From Patescibacteria group bacterium (GTDB lineage: Bacteria > Patescibacteriota > Microgenomatia > UBA1400 > MFAQ01), in NCBI GenBank assembly GCA_018817845.1, contig JAHITH010000038.1, positions 1 through 10,217 of the forward strand: DNA of 10,217 nt, in the 5' to 3' direction. The position numbers and the translations under genes are program-made. Under the pieces are notes generated by a model. The model was not told the DNA's origin and made no database searches. It saw only the letters and a program-made list of their open reading frames with translations. This document shows, piece after piece, positions 1-6,814 of this stretch; the stretch's first letter is position 1; every line of letters begins with the position of its first letter.

Positions 1-298
1 AAATGATGGGAAGGTTTTTGTTTAGTTTTTTTATTTTTTTGGCTAAGGTAAGAGTCCGTTGGTAGTTTAGGGTGAAGACTGAGAAACCCACCAGGTCTGG
101 TTTTTTGCTTACCACTTGCTGGGCAATTTGGTCTTGGGTGTCGAAGAACTTGGCTAGCTTGGGAGCGTTGATGGTTTCGCTTTGAAAAAGAGTGGGGTCG
201 AAAACCATGTCTACCTGATGGCCGTGTTTTTTTAGGAAACTGCTTAAGAAGCTTAAGGCAAGGTTTTCTGTGGACATGGCGATAAAGACAATTTTCAT
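1..298 (-). CDS. Cobalamin-binding-type radical SAM protein, N-terminal fragment (cut by window edge)
   Basis: The reading frame starts with ATG at 298 and stays open to the window edge, giving 99 complete residues beginning MKIVFIAMSTEN. The fragment resembles the N-terminal Rossmann-like B12-binding domain of radical SAM proteins: a first beta strand (residues 2-7), the phrase HGHQVDMVFDPTLF around residues 25-38, then PDLVGFSVFTLNYQ at 67-80, which is the usual 'PDLVGFS...NY..' strand-helix of this family. The radical SAM cysteine cluster would lie beyond the window, so the catalytic domain is inferred. Its ATG overlaps the TGA of the upstream radical SAM gene in an ATGA, and I see no Shine-Dalgarno sequence, so it is probably translated by coupling as the sixth gene of the minus-strand unit. 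It is a different protein from its neighbour, so two such enzymes stand in tandem. Confidence 0.75.
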   Translation of the reverse strand, partial: MKIVFIAMSTENLALSFLSSFLKKHGHQVDMVFDPTLFQSETINAPKLAKFFDTQDQIAQQVVSKKPDLVGFSVFTLNYQRTLTLAKKIKKLNKNLPII

Positions 299-1710
299 TT
301 TATTTGGCCTGGTTTAATATATGGTTTTCTGGAAGACATACCTTTGAAGACTAAGGATGTTAGATCAAGCAGGTCTTGTTTTAGTTTGGAAATGCTTAAA
401 ATGTCTTGTTTTAGACGGTTGAGTAGAACGCGGGGTTTGAGGTAAAAAGAGCGGTTGATTTGGGCCATTAGGTTATAAATATACTTGATTGAAACCTTGT
501 TGTTAGTGAAGACTGGGTAAACACCTGCGTAACCTTGACCGAGTTCTTTTTTGGCAAATTGATCGATAATTTTTTTACTGATTATGCCTTGTTTTTGGGC
601 AATTTCGAATAACTCAGAGCCTGGAAAAGGAGTGGGGATGGATAGGCCGACTAGGTCTATCTTAGAGTTTAGGATCATGTTTTTGGTTTGGTTTAACTGT
701 TTTTTGCCTTCACCTGGGTGGCCAATGATAAAGTAACCAGCAAACTTGATGTTTAGTTTTTTACAGAGGGCAATGACTTTTTTGATGTCTTGATTGGTAA
801 AACTGCCCTTTTTTACTACCCGCTGTCTTATTTTTTCGTTGCCGGCTTCTATACCAAAGTGAATTAATTCGCAGCCAGCTTGTTTCATGGCTTTTAGGAG
901 GGGTTGGTTGACTAAATCTATACGGGTGTTACAGCGCCAGTTGAGGTTTAAGTCTTCTTTTATTATCAATTTACAAAATTCAAGCACTTTTTGGTGGTTC
1001 AGAGTTAAAGTATCGTCTTGAAAGTCTAGTTTACCTTGATGATAGGGGTAGGTAGCCTTGATTTCTTTGATTAGGTTTTGGGCCGAGCGATACCTTGTTA
1101 TTTTACTTATGGCCGGACGGCTACAGTAATAACATTTGAAAGGACAACCGCGGGAAAACATGATTGATTGGCGCTGGTTGTATAGTTGGCGTTTTATTAG
1201 GTTGTGATTAATGGGTAGGGTGTCTAGGTTAAGGGGGGTTTTGCCAGCTTGGATTTTGGGAATGGGCTTTTTTTGGTTAAGTTTGTTAAGAGAGTCTAAG
1301 AAGGCGATTTCCGCCTCGCCAGTGATGGCGTAATCGAATAAATCTGGGAAGCGGTTAATAAAATCTGGGTCGGCACTAATGTGGGGGCCACCTAAAAATA
1401 CCTTGCACTTCCGAACTGCAAGATTGGACTTGAGGGACTTGGCGAGTTCGACGGTGCCTTGAAGCTGGGGAGTCATGGAGCTTATACCAATGGCGAAGGG
1501 TTTGAGTTTTTTGATTTTGGAGATCAGCTGTTGAAGGGATAGTTTTTCTGGGGTAATGTCGATGATACTGGCCTTGAATTTGGTGGAGTTTTGATTGATG
1601 TAGGAAGCCAAGTACATAATGCCTAGTGGAGGAACGGTGCTGTCTAAAGAATGTGGAACGCCCTTTGAGAAGTACAGTGGAGGATTGATTAAAATTATGT
1701 TCCTCTTCAT
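295..1710 (-). CDS. B12-binding domain radical SAM enzyme
   Basis: The 471-residue protein has the full two-domain layout of cobalamin-type radical SAM enzymes. Residues about 4-145 form the B12-binding-like domain (IILINPPLYFSKG, VPPLGIMYLASYI, then GGPHISADPD at 107-116). The radical SAM core follows, with the CX3CX2C cluster at C189, C193 and C196 (GCPFKCYYC), which holds a [4Fe-4S] cluster for cleaving S-adenosylmethionine. Later core motifs are visible: LDFQDDTL, FGIEAGNE and GYFIIGHPGE. The tail after about residue 400 is basic and not recognised. Members of this family methylate unactivated carbons or modify lipids and cofactors. The B12 domain lacks a DXHXXG motif, which is common in this group. 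It shares ATGA overlaps with both neighbours (1707-1710 and 295-298), placing it inside the glycosyltransferase/methyltransferase unit. The substrate is unknown. Confidence 0.88.
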   Translation of the reverse strand: MKRNIILINPPLYFSKGVPHSLDSTVPPLGIMYLASYINQNSTKFKASIIDITPEKLSLQQLISKIKKLKPFAIGISSMTPQLQGTVELAKSLKSNLAVRKCKVFLGGPHISADPDFINRFPDLFDYAITGEAEIAFLDSLNKLNQKKPIPKIQAGKTPLNLDTLPINHNLIKRQLYNQRQSIMFSRGCPFKCYYCSRPAISKITRYRSAQNLIKEIKATYPYHQGKLDFQDDTLTLNHQKVLEFCKLIIKEDLNLNWRCNTRIDLVNQPLLKAMKQAGCELIHFGIEAGNEKIRQRVVKKGSFTNQDIKKVIALCKKLNIKFAGYFIIGHPGEGKKQLNQTKNMILNSKIDLVGLSIPTPFPGSELFEIAQKQGIISKKIIDQFAKKELGQGYAGVYPVFTNNKVSIKYIYNLMAQINRSFYLKPRVLLNRLKQDILSISKLKQDLLDLTSLVFKGMSSRKPYIKPGQIK

Positions 1711-2372
1711 TTTTTGACGAATTTGATGATTATATGGCTGCCAATTTGGGGAAATAGATCTGCTAGGATTTTGGAGTGATAGCCTTTTTTATTTGCAAAA
1801 TTTACTGCGGTGGAGGTAAATTTTTGGAAGAGAAAACCGTTTTCAGATAAGAGTTTGCAGAGAGTTTTTTTGGTGAAATAACGGATATGGCCCGAATCGG
1901 TGTTTCTGGAGGTGGTTTCGATTATTGGACTTATACCTAATAGGAGATAAATTCGTCGACCTAACGAGGCGATGTTGGGAGTGGTAATTATTAGACTACC
2001 TTGTGGTTTTAGTAAATGACGAATGTTTTGCAAGAAATTATCTGTATCGAAAATATGTTCAATAATTTCGCCAGCAAAAACGACGTCAAATTTTTGATTT
2101 ATTTTCTTTGACCAGTTGTTTTCTAGTATTAAATGCTTGACTTTTAGATGTTTTTTTTGTGCTAATTTTATGGCCGGAAGAGAGGCATCTATACCATAAA
2201 CTTGGTTGTTTTGACCTTCTATTCTTTTGGTGATGGCGCCGTTGTAGCAGCCGATGTCTAATATGTGTTTGTTTTGACCAATTAACGAAAGGATTTTTTT
2301 TATTCTAATTTCGTCAATGTCACCCAGAATGGTGTTTTTGTTATATACCATGGAGTTAAATTTTATATTCAT
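1707..2372 (-). CDS. Class I SAM-dependent methyltransferase (Methyltransf_11/23-like)
   Basis: The 221-residue protein is a compact Rossmann-fold methyltransferase. Motif I is HILDIGCYNG (residues 36-45), the acidic residue ending strand beta-2 is D62 in YGIDAS, and motif IV plus following helix reads FDVVFAGEIIEHIFD (95-109), followed by LLKPQGSLIITTPN. This is the UbiG/Methyltransf_23 pattern, found in O- and C-methyltransferases acting on lipids and sugars. The C-terminal third (GHIRYFTKKTLCKLLSENGF) is the 'H.R.FT...L..ll...GF' cap seen in methyltransferases of polysaccharide clusters, which supports a sugar or glycolipid acceptor. It overlaps its upstream neighbour by ATGA at 2369-2372 and its downstream neighbour likewise at 1707-1710. 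No signal peptide or membrane segment is present, so it should be cytoplasmic. Confidence 0.85.
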   Translation of the reverse strand: MNIKFNSMVYNKNTILGDIDEIRIKKILSLIGQNKHILDIGCYNGAITKRIEGQNNQVYGIDASLPAIKLAQKKHLKVKHLILENNWSKKINQKFDVVFAGEIIEHIFDTDNFLQNIRHLLKPQGSLIITTPNIASLGRRIYLLLGISPIIETTSRNTDSGHIRYFTKKTLCKLLSENGFLFQKFTSTAVNFANKKGYHSKILADLFPQIGSHIIIKFVKK

Positions 2373-3265
2373 TTCTTTTTATAAATTGCGTTAAGTTGGA
2401 CTCCAGTTGGGTTATTATTGATGTCTTTATTCTCCATCTGCCACCAGGTTTGGCGGTTGATTATTTTAAGTTTTTCTAAAGCAAGTTGGATAAATTTTAC
2501 TAGATGGCCGTTGTAAAAGTATTTATGGCAAGAAAAACCGTTTTTTTGTAATATTTTATTTAAACCTTGAATGGAGTAGTGTCTTTGGTGACCCATTTTT
2601 TTATCAATATATAAGAAAATTGGCCACAAGAGGGGTGAGATTTTTTTGTAGGAGTTGGGGACGCAGATGTATAAATAACCACTCTTATTAATTATCTTGG
2701 CCATATTATTTATTACTTTTTTATCATTTTTTATGTGTTCTAATATAGAAATAGCCGAAACGTAGTTAAATGTATTTTTTTTGAAGGGGAGGTTTTCTGC
2801 TGAGCAGACCACAAAAGCGGTTTTTTGACTTACCCTTTGTTTTTTGGCCAGATTTTGAGCTTTTAGTATGGCTTCTAGGGAAATGTCTACCCCAAAGGAC
2901 AAACAATTAAGTTTTTTAGCTGTTTCTATAACTGTGTAACCTGTGGCTCCGCAACCAATGTCGAGGTATGTTTTTATGTTTTTGGTGAAGTGGTGATTGA
3001 AGATTCTTTTGAGCATACTTTTACGCCAGTTTTCTAGTTTGTACCGGTTTGGGAATTTTGAGTAGTGCTTATTAAATTGAGTAAGTTGATTTTTTTCTTG
3101 TTGGTTTAGGTGTTTTTGTTTTAATAAAATTGGCACGCTATCAATGACGTCAAATTTAATTTTGCATTTTGTGCAAATTAGTTTTTTTGGGTTGGCTTGT
3201 AGAGTTAATCTGCCTGGGTGGCAATAGGGGCATTTGAGAAATTTAAGAACCTGGTTTATTTTCAT
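2369..3265 (-). CDS. Class I SAM methyltransferase with N-terminal Trm112-like zinc ribbon
   Basis: The 298-residue protein begins with a small zinc ribbon: CPYC at residues 12-15 and CTKC at 31-34, followed by FDVIDSVPILL, which matches the Trm112p-like ribbon often fused to methyltransferases. A linker leads to the methyltransferase domain with motif I YLDIGCGATGY (100-110), D127 in FGVDIS for the SAM ribose, AENLPF (156-161) and ISILEHIKND (172-181), then the strand SGYLYICVPN. The C-terminal part (HQRHYSIQGLNKILQKNGF) again matches the substrate cap of methyltransferases in glycan clusters. It is unlike its downstream neighbour in having the ribbon, so the two are not a simple duplication. 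ATGA overlaps at both ends put it in the middle of the minus-strand unit. The acceptor is unknown. Confidence 0.85.
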   Translation of the reverse strand: MKINQVLKFLKCPYCHPGRLTLQANPKKLICTKCKIKFDVIDSVPILLKQKHLNQQEKNQLTQFNKHYSKFPNRYKLENWRKSMLKRIFNHHFTKNIKTYLDIGCGATGYTVIETAKKLNCLSFGVDISLEAILKAQNLAKKQRVSQKTAFVVCSAENLPFKKNTFNYVSAISILEHIKNDKKVINNMAKIINKSGYLYICVPNSYKKISPLLWPIFLYIDKKMGHQRHYSIQGLNKILQKNGFSCHKYFYNGHLVKFIQLALEKLKIINRQTWWQMENKDINNNPTGVQLNAIYKKK

Positions 3266-4284
3266 TTGAGTGAGTAGTTGAACTTGATGGGGGGGATTTT
3301 TTGGGTGAGAATGCTGTTTTTGTACCAGTCGACCATGGGTAGTAAGATAACAGGAGGAGTAATGATGGTGCCCAGGCTAAAAAACCAGAAATTTAGGTTT
3401 AAAAGATTTTGAGGGCGGTATTTTATTAAATAATAAATTTCTCGCAAAAGGTTATTGAAGGTTGAAAAGTTTTTGATTTGGATTAAACCAATGTAGTTTG
3501 TGGCGACGAAGTTTTTAATGAGATATATTTTTAGGTTTTGTAGCTTCGGCTCGGTGAAGAGGGTGTTGAACATGTTTACCCAGCTTTGGATGGGGGATTT
3601 TTGGTAAATCCAGGAAACGGATCGTGATTGACTGGAGGTGGTGCGAACGGCTATGGTGTAATCTTTTAAGAAGACTACGGAGTGTTTTTTGAGGATTGAG
3701 GCAAATGGGTAAACGTGGCAAGGAAAAATATTGGGGTGAAAAGGGGTATCTATGTATTTTATGCGGTAGGCTAGGCCGGAAAGTTGGTCTAAAGTGTGGA
3801 ACATGGTAATAATTTTTTCTGGGTCACTGTTTATGTTTAAAATCTCGTCTTTTTTTGAGTTTAGTTGTTTTTTGGCTCTGATGGGCAGATTGATCTGGGT
3901 ATTGAAAAACCAGTAGTAGGGGCGGGTGACGGCACCTATTTTTTCTGATTTGGCAAAAGCGTTGTGGGTGTTTTTAAGGGCATTTTTGGCTAATATATCG
4001 TCTTGACCCATGAGAAATAAAATATCGCCTTGGCAGTTTTTTCTGCCCCTTTCTAGATTTCTTGAGTAGCCAAGATTTTTTTTATTTTGATATATTTTTA
4101 TTTTTTTATTTTTTAGCTGTTTAATTATTTGAAGAGTATCGTCGGTTGAGGTGTCGTCTTGAATGATGATGTTAAAGTTTTGAAAGTTTTGAGAAAGGAT
4201 GCTGTTTAAAGTATCTATGATGGTTTTTGAGCCATTGTAGGTGGGGATGAGGATGGAGATTTTTAGTTTTTTTATTTTTGCCAT
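3262..4284 (-). CDS. Family 2 glycosyltransferase (GT-A fold), C-terminal membrane anchor
   Basis: The 340-residue protein opens with the GT2 signature ISILIPTYNGSKTI (residues 9-22), followed by IIIQDDTSTDDT (39-50), the nucleotide-binding DD(G)S(T)DDT loop, then NKKNLGYSRNLERG (67-80) and ILFLMGQDDIL (88-98). The QDD at 94-96 takes the place of the metal-binding DXD motif. The C-terminus has one clear hydrophobic segment (about residues 298-316, FWFFSLGTIITPPVILLP), so the enzyme is likely tethered to the cytoplasmic membrane, where it would use lipid-linked acceptors. Its ATG lies inside the last codons of the upstream glycosyltransferase (13-bp overlap), and its stop overlaps the next start by ATGA. 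The donor sugar cannot be predicted. A start at 4284 is supported by the position of the first strand and the overlap pattern. Confidence 0.87.
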   Translation of the reverse strand: MAKIKKLKISILIPTYNGSKTIIDTLNSILSQNFQNFNIIIQDDTSTDDTLQIIKQLKNKKIKIYQNKKNLGYSRNLERGRKNCQGDILFLMGQDDILAKNALKNTHNAFAKSEKIGAVTRPYYWFFNTQINLPIRAKKQLNSKKDEILNINSDPEKIITMFHTLDQLSGLAYRIKYIDTPFHPNIFPCHVYPFASILKKHSVVFLKDYTIAVRTTSSQSRSVSWIYQKSPIQSWVNMFNTLFTEPKLQNLKIYLIKNFVATNYIGLIQIKNFSTFNNLLREIYYLIKYRPQNLLNLNFWFFSLGTIITPPVILLPMVDWYKNSILTQKIPPIKFNYSLK

Positions 4285-5282
4285 TTGTTTCTACTTGTTT
4301 GATGGGGTTTGATTTTAGCGTAAAGCCAGCCGTAAAGGTAAATGAACCAGGTGGAGTAGACGGCTAGGGGGTGGATGAGCCAAGCGGGGTCGGGTTTTTT
4401 TATAAAACCCTCAATGGTTTGGTAGAGAATGGGAAAGACGAGTAAGCATTGGAGTTGAAACAAAAGGATTTTTGGAAGGTACTGTTCCTTCAAATTGGTG
4501 GATCTTTGGTTTTGGGAGAGGTGGAAGGAGTAGTCGTTGATGCGGCGGAGTTGTTTATTTAAAAAGCTTTTGAAGTTGCCGGCGTAGAGATGAATTATGC
4601 CTGTTTTTACCTTGGCAAAGTAAAAGTGTTTTTGTTTATTTAATAGTTTTGAAAAAATGTCGTTGTCAAAATAATAGTTTTTGATGTTTAGGGTTTTAAG
4701 AGTGTTGTGTCTGATGATGGTGCCGTTGGCACCAATGGTGGGTAGAGGAAGGTGATTGAATTTTATTTTTAGGTAGGTGGGGAAGTTTTGTTGGGGGAAT
4801 TTTAGGTTGGTCCAGCGATTGGTAAGCTGGCTTTGGCGGTCGTAGTTGCCTAGAAAAATACATAAAGGGTCGTTGGCGCCGAGCATGGCAAAGTAGCGGG
4901 TAAGGGCTGGGTCTTGGGGGCGGTAGGTGAAGCTATTTGGTTCGGTGGCGATGATTTGGGTATCTTTGAAAGGGACAGTCATGGTTTTTAGCCAGTTTTT
5001 GGTGGGTAAAATGTTGTCTGAGTCTATAAAGGCAATAAGTTGGTGGCGGGCCTTTTTCAAGCCGACTGCTTTGCCTGCCTCACCTGTTTTTAGTGGGTTT
5101 TTGAGAATTTTTGCGTGGTGTTTTTTGGCTATTTTTAGGGTGGTATCGGTTGAACCGCCGTCTATTACCAGAATTTCTAGTTTGTTTTTGGGGTAGTTTT
5201 GGGAAGTGATAGAAGAGAGACATTTGCTTAGGGTGGTGGCGGAATTAAGTGTGGGGATGATAATGGAAATTGATGGGGTCAT
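4272..5282 (-). CDS. Family 2 glycosyltransferase (GT-A fold) with two C-terminal membrane segments
   Basis: The 336-residue protein is a GT2 enzyme: ISIIIPTLNSATTL (residues 5-18), LVIDGGSTDTT (38-48) and the metal-binding IDSDN (86-90), with NPLKTGEAGKAVGLKKAR between them. A later TIGANGTIIRHNTL stretch matches the acceptor-side 'GANG...R...L' loop of processive and lipid-linked GT2 enzymes. Two hydrophobic segments near residues 272-289 and 303-323 suggest membrane attachment. This is the first gene of the six-gene minus-strand unit. A TATAAT box on the minus strand (5289-5294) ends 6 bp before its ATG, so it is probably translated from a leaderless transcript. It overlaps the next glycosyltransferase by 13 bp. 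The sugar donor and acceptor are unknown. Confidence 0.87.
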   Translation of the reverse strand: MTPSISIIIPTLNSATTLSKCLSSITSQNYPKNKLEILVIDGGSTDTTLKIAKKHHAKILKNPLKTGEAGKAVGLKKARHQLIAFIDSDNILPTKNWLKTMTVPFKDTQIIATEPNSFTYRPQDPALTRYFAMLGANDPLCIFLGNYDRQSQLTNRWTNLKFPQQNFPTYLKIKFNHLPLPTIGANGTIIRHNTLKTLNIKNYYFDNDIFSKLLNKQKHFYFAKVKTGIIHLYAGNFKSFLNKQLRRINDYSFHLSQNQRSTNLKEQYLPKILLFQLQCLLVFPILYQTIEGFIKKPDPAWLIHPLAVYSTWFIYLYGWLYAKIKPHQTSRNKWQK

Positions 5283-5288
5283 GGGGTG

Positions 5289-5294
5289 ATTATA
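5289..5294 (-). promoter_or_regulatory. -10 box of the minus-strand glycan unit (leaderless candidate)
   Basis: The minus strand reads TATAAT exactly here, followed by six bases and then the ATG at 5282. With the usual 6-7 bp from -10 to the start point, transcription would begin on the A of the ATG. No convincing -35 hexamer is visible 16-18 bp upstream. It lies back to back with the plus-strand box at 5308-5313. Confidence 0.6.
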
Positions 5295-5304
5295 GCGTGG
5301 TGGG

Positions 5305-5313
5305 TGATATAAT
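5305..5313 (+). promoter_or_regulatory. Extended -10 box before the plus-strand zinc-finger methyltransferase
   Basis: The plus strand reads TGATATAAT: a perfect TATAAT (5308-5313) with the TG of an extended -10 one base upstream. Six bases separate it from the ATG at 5320, so the start point would fall on that ATG. This argues for ATG 5320 over the in-frame TTG at 5314, which would lie upstream of the predicted transcript start. Confidence 0.6.
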
Positions 5314-5319
5314 TTGGAT

Positions 5320-6102
5320 ATGGTTTGTGTTGTTTGTGGTGAGAAGTCAGATAAGAATAAGTTTATTTTTAGAAAGATATTGACTGATGATTTGGTTTTG
5401 GACTGGGGCTTGACTGATAAACAAAGGCGGGGAAGAGACGAGAAAGAGTCTATGTTTTGCCCGGTGTGTAGCAGTTCAATGAGGTCTAGGGCTTTGGCTA
5501 GGGGAATAATGGAATCAAGATTTTTTAAGGGCGTAAATAACTTGACTGAGTGGGTGGAAGAGGCTTCTAAAGTTGGGCTTAAGGTGGTGGAGATAAATTA
5601 TTGTGGGGATTTGCACCCTATATTGAATAAACTACCTGGTCTGGTTCTGAGCCAGTATAGCGAGGTTAGTTTTAGGGCTAGGTTTTTTAATTGGTTGAAA
5701 GGAGTTAAAAAGGAGGATATTACAAACCTTTCATACGAAGATAATAGTTTTGACTTGGTAGTTCATAGTGAAGTTTTGGAACATGTATATGATGTGGACA
5801 GGGCCTTAAGTGAGTGTAGGAGGATATTGAAACCTAATGGGGTTTGTGTGTTTACCATACCGGTAATAATGAAAAGAAAGACGATTAAAAGAGCAGAGGT
5901 TGATAGAGAAACTGGTGAGATTAAGCATTTGCTTAGACCTTCATATCATGGGTTTGGGGAAAAAGACAATTTGGTTTTTTGGGAATTTGGGGGTGATTTT
6001 GTAAAGAGTAGAGGTTTGGAAATTCTGTGTAAGATTCCCCAAAACGGTGTGTATGTTTTTATTATTAACAAAGGTGAGACCTTGGTTAAGAATCGAGGAT
6101 GA
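5320..6102 (+). CDS. Zinc-finger SAM-dependent methyltransferase with altered motif I
   Basis: The 260-residue protein starts with a four-cysteine zinc site: CVVC (residues 3-6) and CPVCSSSMRSRAL (about 46-58), a pattern seen in methyltransferases of surface-glycan clusters. The methyltransferase half has LSYEDNSFDLVVHSEVLEHVYDVDRALSECRRILKPNGVCVFTIP, a clear motif IV to VI block, and further on the family-typical SYHGFG and a FWEFGGDFV segment. The region where motif I should be reads VVEINYCGDLHPIL and has lost most of the glycine-rich loop, as in other members of this subgroup as I remember it. I chose ATG 5320 because of the promoter spacing. The last residues, after VFIINK, are encoded by a 25-bp repeat (6065-6089), so the natural C-terminus may have been replaced or extended. 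It ends overlapping the convergent transposase gene by 17 bp. Confidence 0.82.
   Translation: MVCVVCGEKSDKNKFIFRKILTDDLVLDWGLTDKQRRGRDEKESMFCPVCSSSMRSRALARGIMESRFFKGVNNLTEWVEEASKVGLKVVEINYCGDLHPILNKLPGLVLSQYSEVSFRARFFNWLKGVKKEDITNLSYEDNSFDLVVHSEVLEHVYDVDRALSECRRILKPNGVCVFTIPVIMKRKTIKRAEVDRETGEIKHLLRPSYHGFGEKDNLVFWEFGGDFVKSRGLEILCKIPQNGVYVFIINKGETLVKNRG
6065..6089 (+). repeat. REP-like imperfect palindrome, copy 1
   Basis: This is a 25-bp hairpin: left arm TTAACAAAGGT, spacer GAG, right arm ACCTTGGTTAA. Ten of eleven arm positions pair, and the one mismatch (A opposite G) marks the orientation. It is identical to copies at 6763-6787 and 8305-8329, in the same orientation. It lies inside the 3' end of the plus-strand methyltransferase gene and contains the stop codon of the minus-strand transposase (6086-6088). 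Confidence 0.92.
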
Positions 6103-6739
6103 GAGATTTGATGGTGGGTAGAAGCTGATCTTTTTTGCCGTCCTCTATAAATTTTTTGTAAGCCATAGGATTTTTGAAGTGGTCGATGATAGTTTGGGTG
6201 TGAACCCAAGAAGTATTTTTGAGTTTCATGTAGTCTGGGTAGCTTGATGGCTGGCTTGTTAACGGTTTGGGATGGGGATTGAGGTGGATGTAGCGTGACA
6301 AATGAATGAACTGTTCCTCTGACTTTACTAGAACGGCTTTGTAGGTGCCTTCGAAAAGTGTGCCTGATCTTTGGTTGCGTTTATTAAAGTAGGTGGTGTA
6401 GCGGGTTGCTAGTGATTTCATGAAGTACTCTATGTCTCTGGCTAGTTCTTGCTTGACCAAAAGGTGGAAGTGGTTGGGCATTAGGCAGTAGATGAGGAGA
6501 ATGATGTTTTGGTGGTAATTACAACATTGATAACCTTTAATTTGGTAAGTTTTTTCATTGACCGATATTTTTCTTTTTGGGTTTTTGGAAGGAATTGGAG
6601 AAAGGTATTCTTTTAGATAGCTAAGGAAAACGGCGTAGTCTTGTTTGTCTTGATAAATTGTGCGTTTGTCTACGCCGCGGTTGTATAGATGGTAGTAACT
6701 ATTTGGTTTGTAGGTTTTGACAATGTTTTTGGCAGGCAT
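6086..6739 (-). CDS. rayT: REP-associated tyrosine transposase (RayT, Y1/HUH family)
   Basis: The 217-residue protein is a Y1_Tnp/HUH single-strand endonuclease. It shows the opening YYHLYNRGVDKR (residues 15-26), the metal-binding HUH motif as H90-F91-H92 in YCLMPNHFHLLV, and MKSLATRYTTYFNKRNQRSGTLFEGTYK, where the catalytic tyrosine should be Y114 or Y117. RYIHLNP (149-155) is another hallmark of the REP-associated branch. Length fits RayT and is longer than classical IS200 TnpA. The frame continues upstream of 6739 for 58 codons, but that stretch is His/Lys/Pro-rich noise that runs through the repeat and the next gene. I therefore place the start at ATG 6739, six bases after a TGCTACAAT promoter box. 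Domestication for repeat spreading, rather than self-transposition, is the family's usual state. Confidence 0.9.
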   Translation of the reverse strand: MPAKNIVKTYKPNSYYHLYNRGVDKRTIYQDKQDYAVFLSYLKEYLSPIPSKNPKRKISVNEKTYQIKGYQCCNYHQNIILLIYCLMPNHFHLLVKQELARDIEYFMKSLATRYTTYFNKRNQRSGTLFEGTYKAVLVKSEEQFIHLSRYIHLNPHPKPLTSQPSSYPDYMKLKNTSWVHTQTIIDHFKNPMAYKKFIEDGKKDQLLPTIKSLILDS

Positions 6740-6745
6740 GATTTT

Positions 6746-6754
6746 ATTGTAGCA
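6746..6754 (-). promoter_or_regulatory. Extended -10 box of the rayT gene
   Basis: The minus strand reads TGCTACAAT, an extended -10 with one mismatch to TATAAT. Six bases separate it from the ATG at 6739, the same spacing as the two boxes in the 5283-5319 region, again predicting a leaderless transcript. The upstream REP copy (6763-6787) would cover the -20 to -45 zone, so protein binding to the repeat could repress the gene. That last point is inference. Confidence 0.5.
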
Positions 6755-6762
6755 AATTAACT

Positions 6763-6787
6763 TTAACAAAGGTGAGACCTTGGTTAA
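6763..6787 (+). repeat. REP-like imperfect palindrome, copy 2
   Basis: It is identical over 25 bp to copies 1 and 3. It sits in the short gap between the divergent rayT (start 6739) and GT-C-like (start 6815) genes, so it occupies the upstream promoter zone of both. The base before it (T) matches copy 3 but not copy 1, and similarity ends beyond that. Confidence 0.92.
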
Positions 6788-6801
6788 ATATATGGATTGG
6801 G

Positions 6802-6807
6802 TATAAT
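6802..6807 (+). promoter_or_regulatory. -10 box before the GT-C-like membrane protein gene
   Basis: A perfect TATAAT is followed by seven bases and then ATG 6815. This supports 6815 as the true start over the in-frame TTG at 6797, which lies upstream of the box, and over ATG 6806, which overlaps it. A weak TTGGTT within REP copy 2 (6780-6785) sits 16 bp upstream and could serve as a poor -35, but this is uncertain. Confidence 0.5.
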
Positions 6808-6814
6808 GACGGGT

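Larger units (their letters stand above)
6065..6787 (-). mobile_element. RayT cassette bounded by two direct copies of its REP-like palindrome
   Basis: A single transposase gene sits between two identical 25-bp palindromes whose starts are 698 bp apart. RayT proteins are known to bind and cut their cognate REP hairpins as single-stranded DNA, and the gene is usually flanked by them. Here the left palindrome holds the transposase stop codon and the right one lies 23 bp upstream of its start, so almost nothing else is inside. Whether the cassette moved as a unit, like an IS200-type element with hairpin ends, or whether the repeats spread from a fixed gene, cannot be decided from one copy. No obvious target duplication beyond the repeats was seen. 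Confidence 0.55.

Noticed and set aside
5314..5319. TTG at 5314 as the start of the zinc-finger methyltransferase
   Set aside because: It follows the TATAAT directly and would be upstream of the predicted transcript start. ATG 5320 fits better.
6797..6814. TTG 6797 or ATG 6806 as the start of the GT-C-like protein
   Set aside because: Both lie upstream of, or overlap, a perfect TATAAT. ATG 6815 is spaced correctly, though ATG 6806 cannot be strictly excluded.
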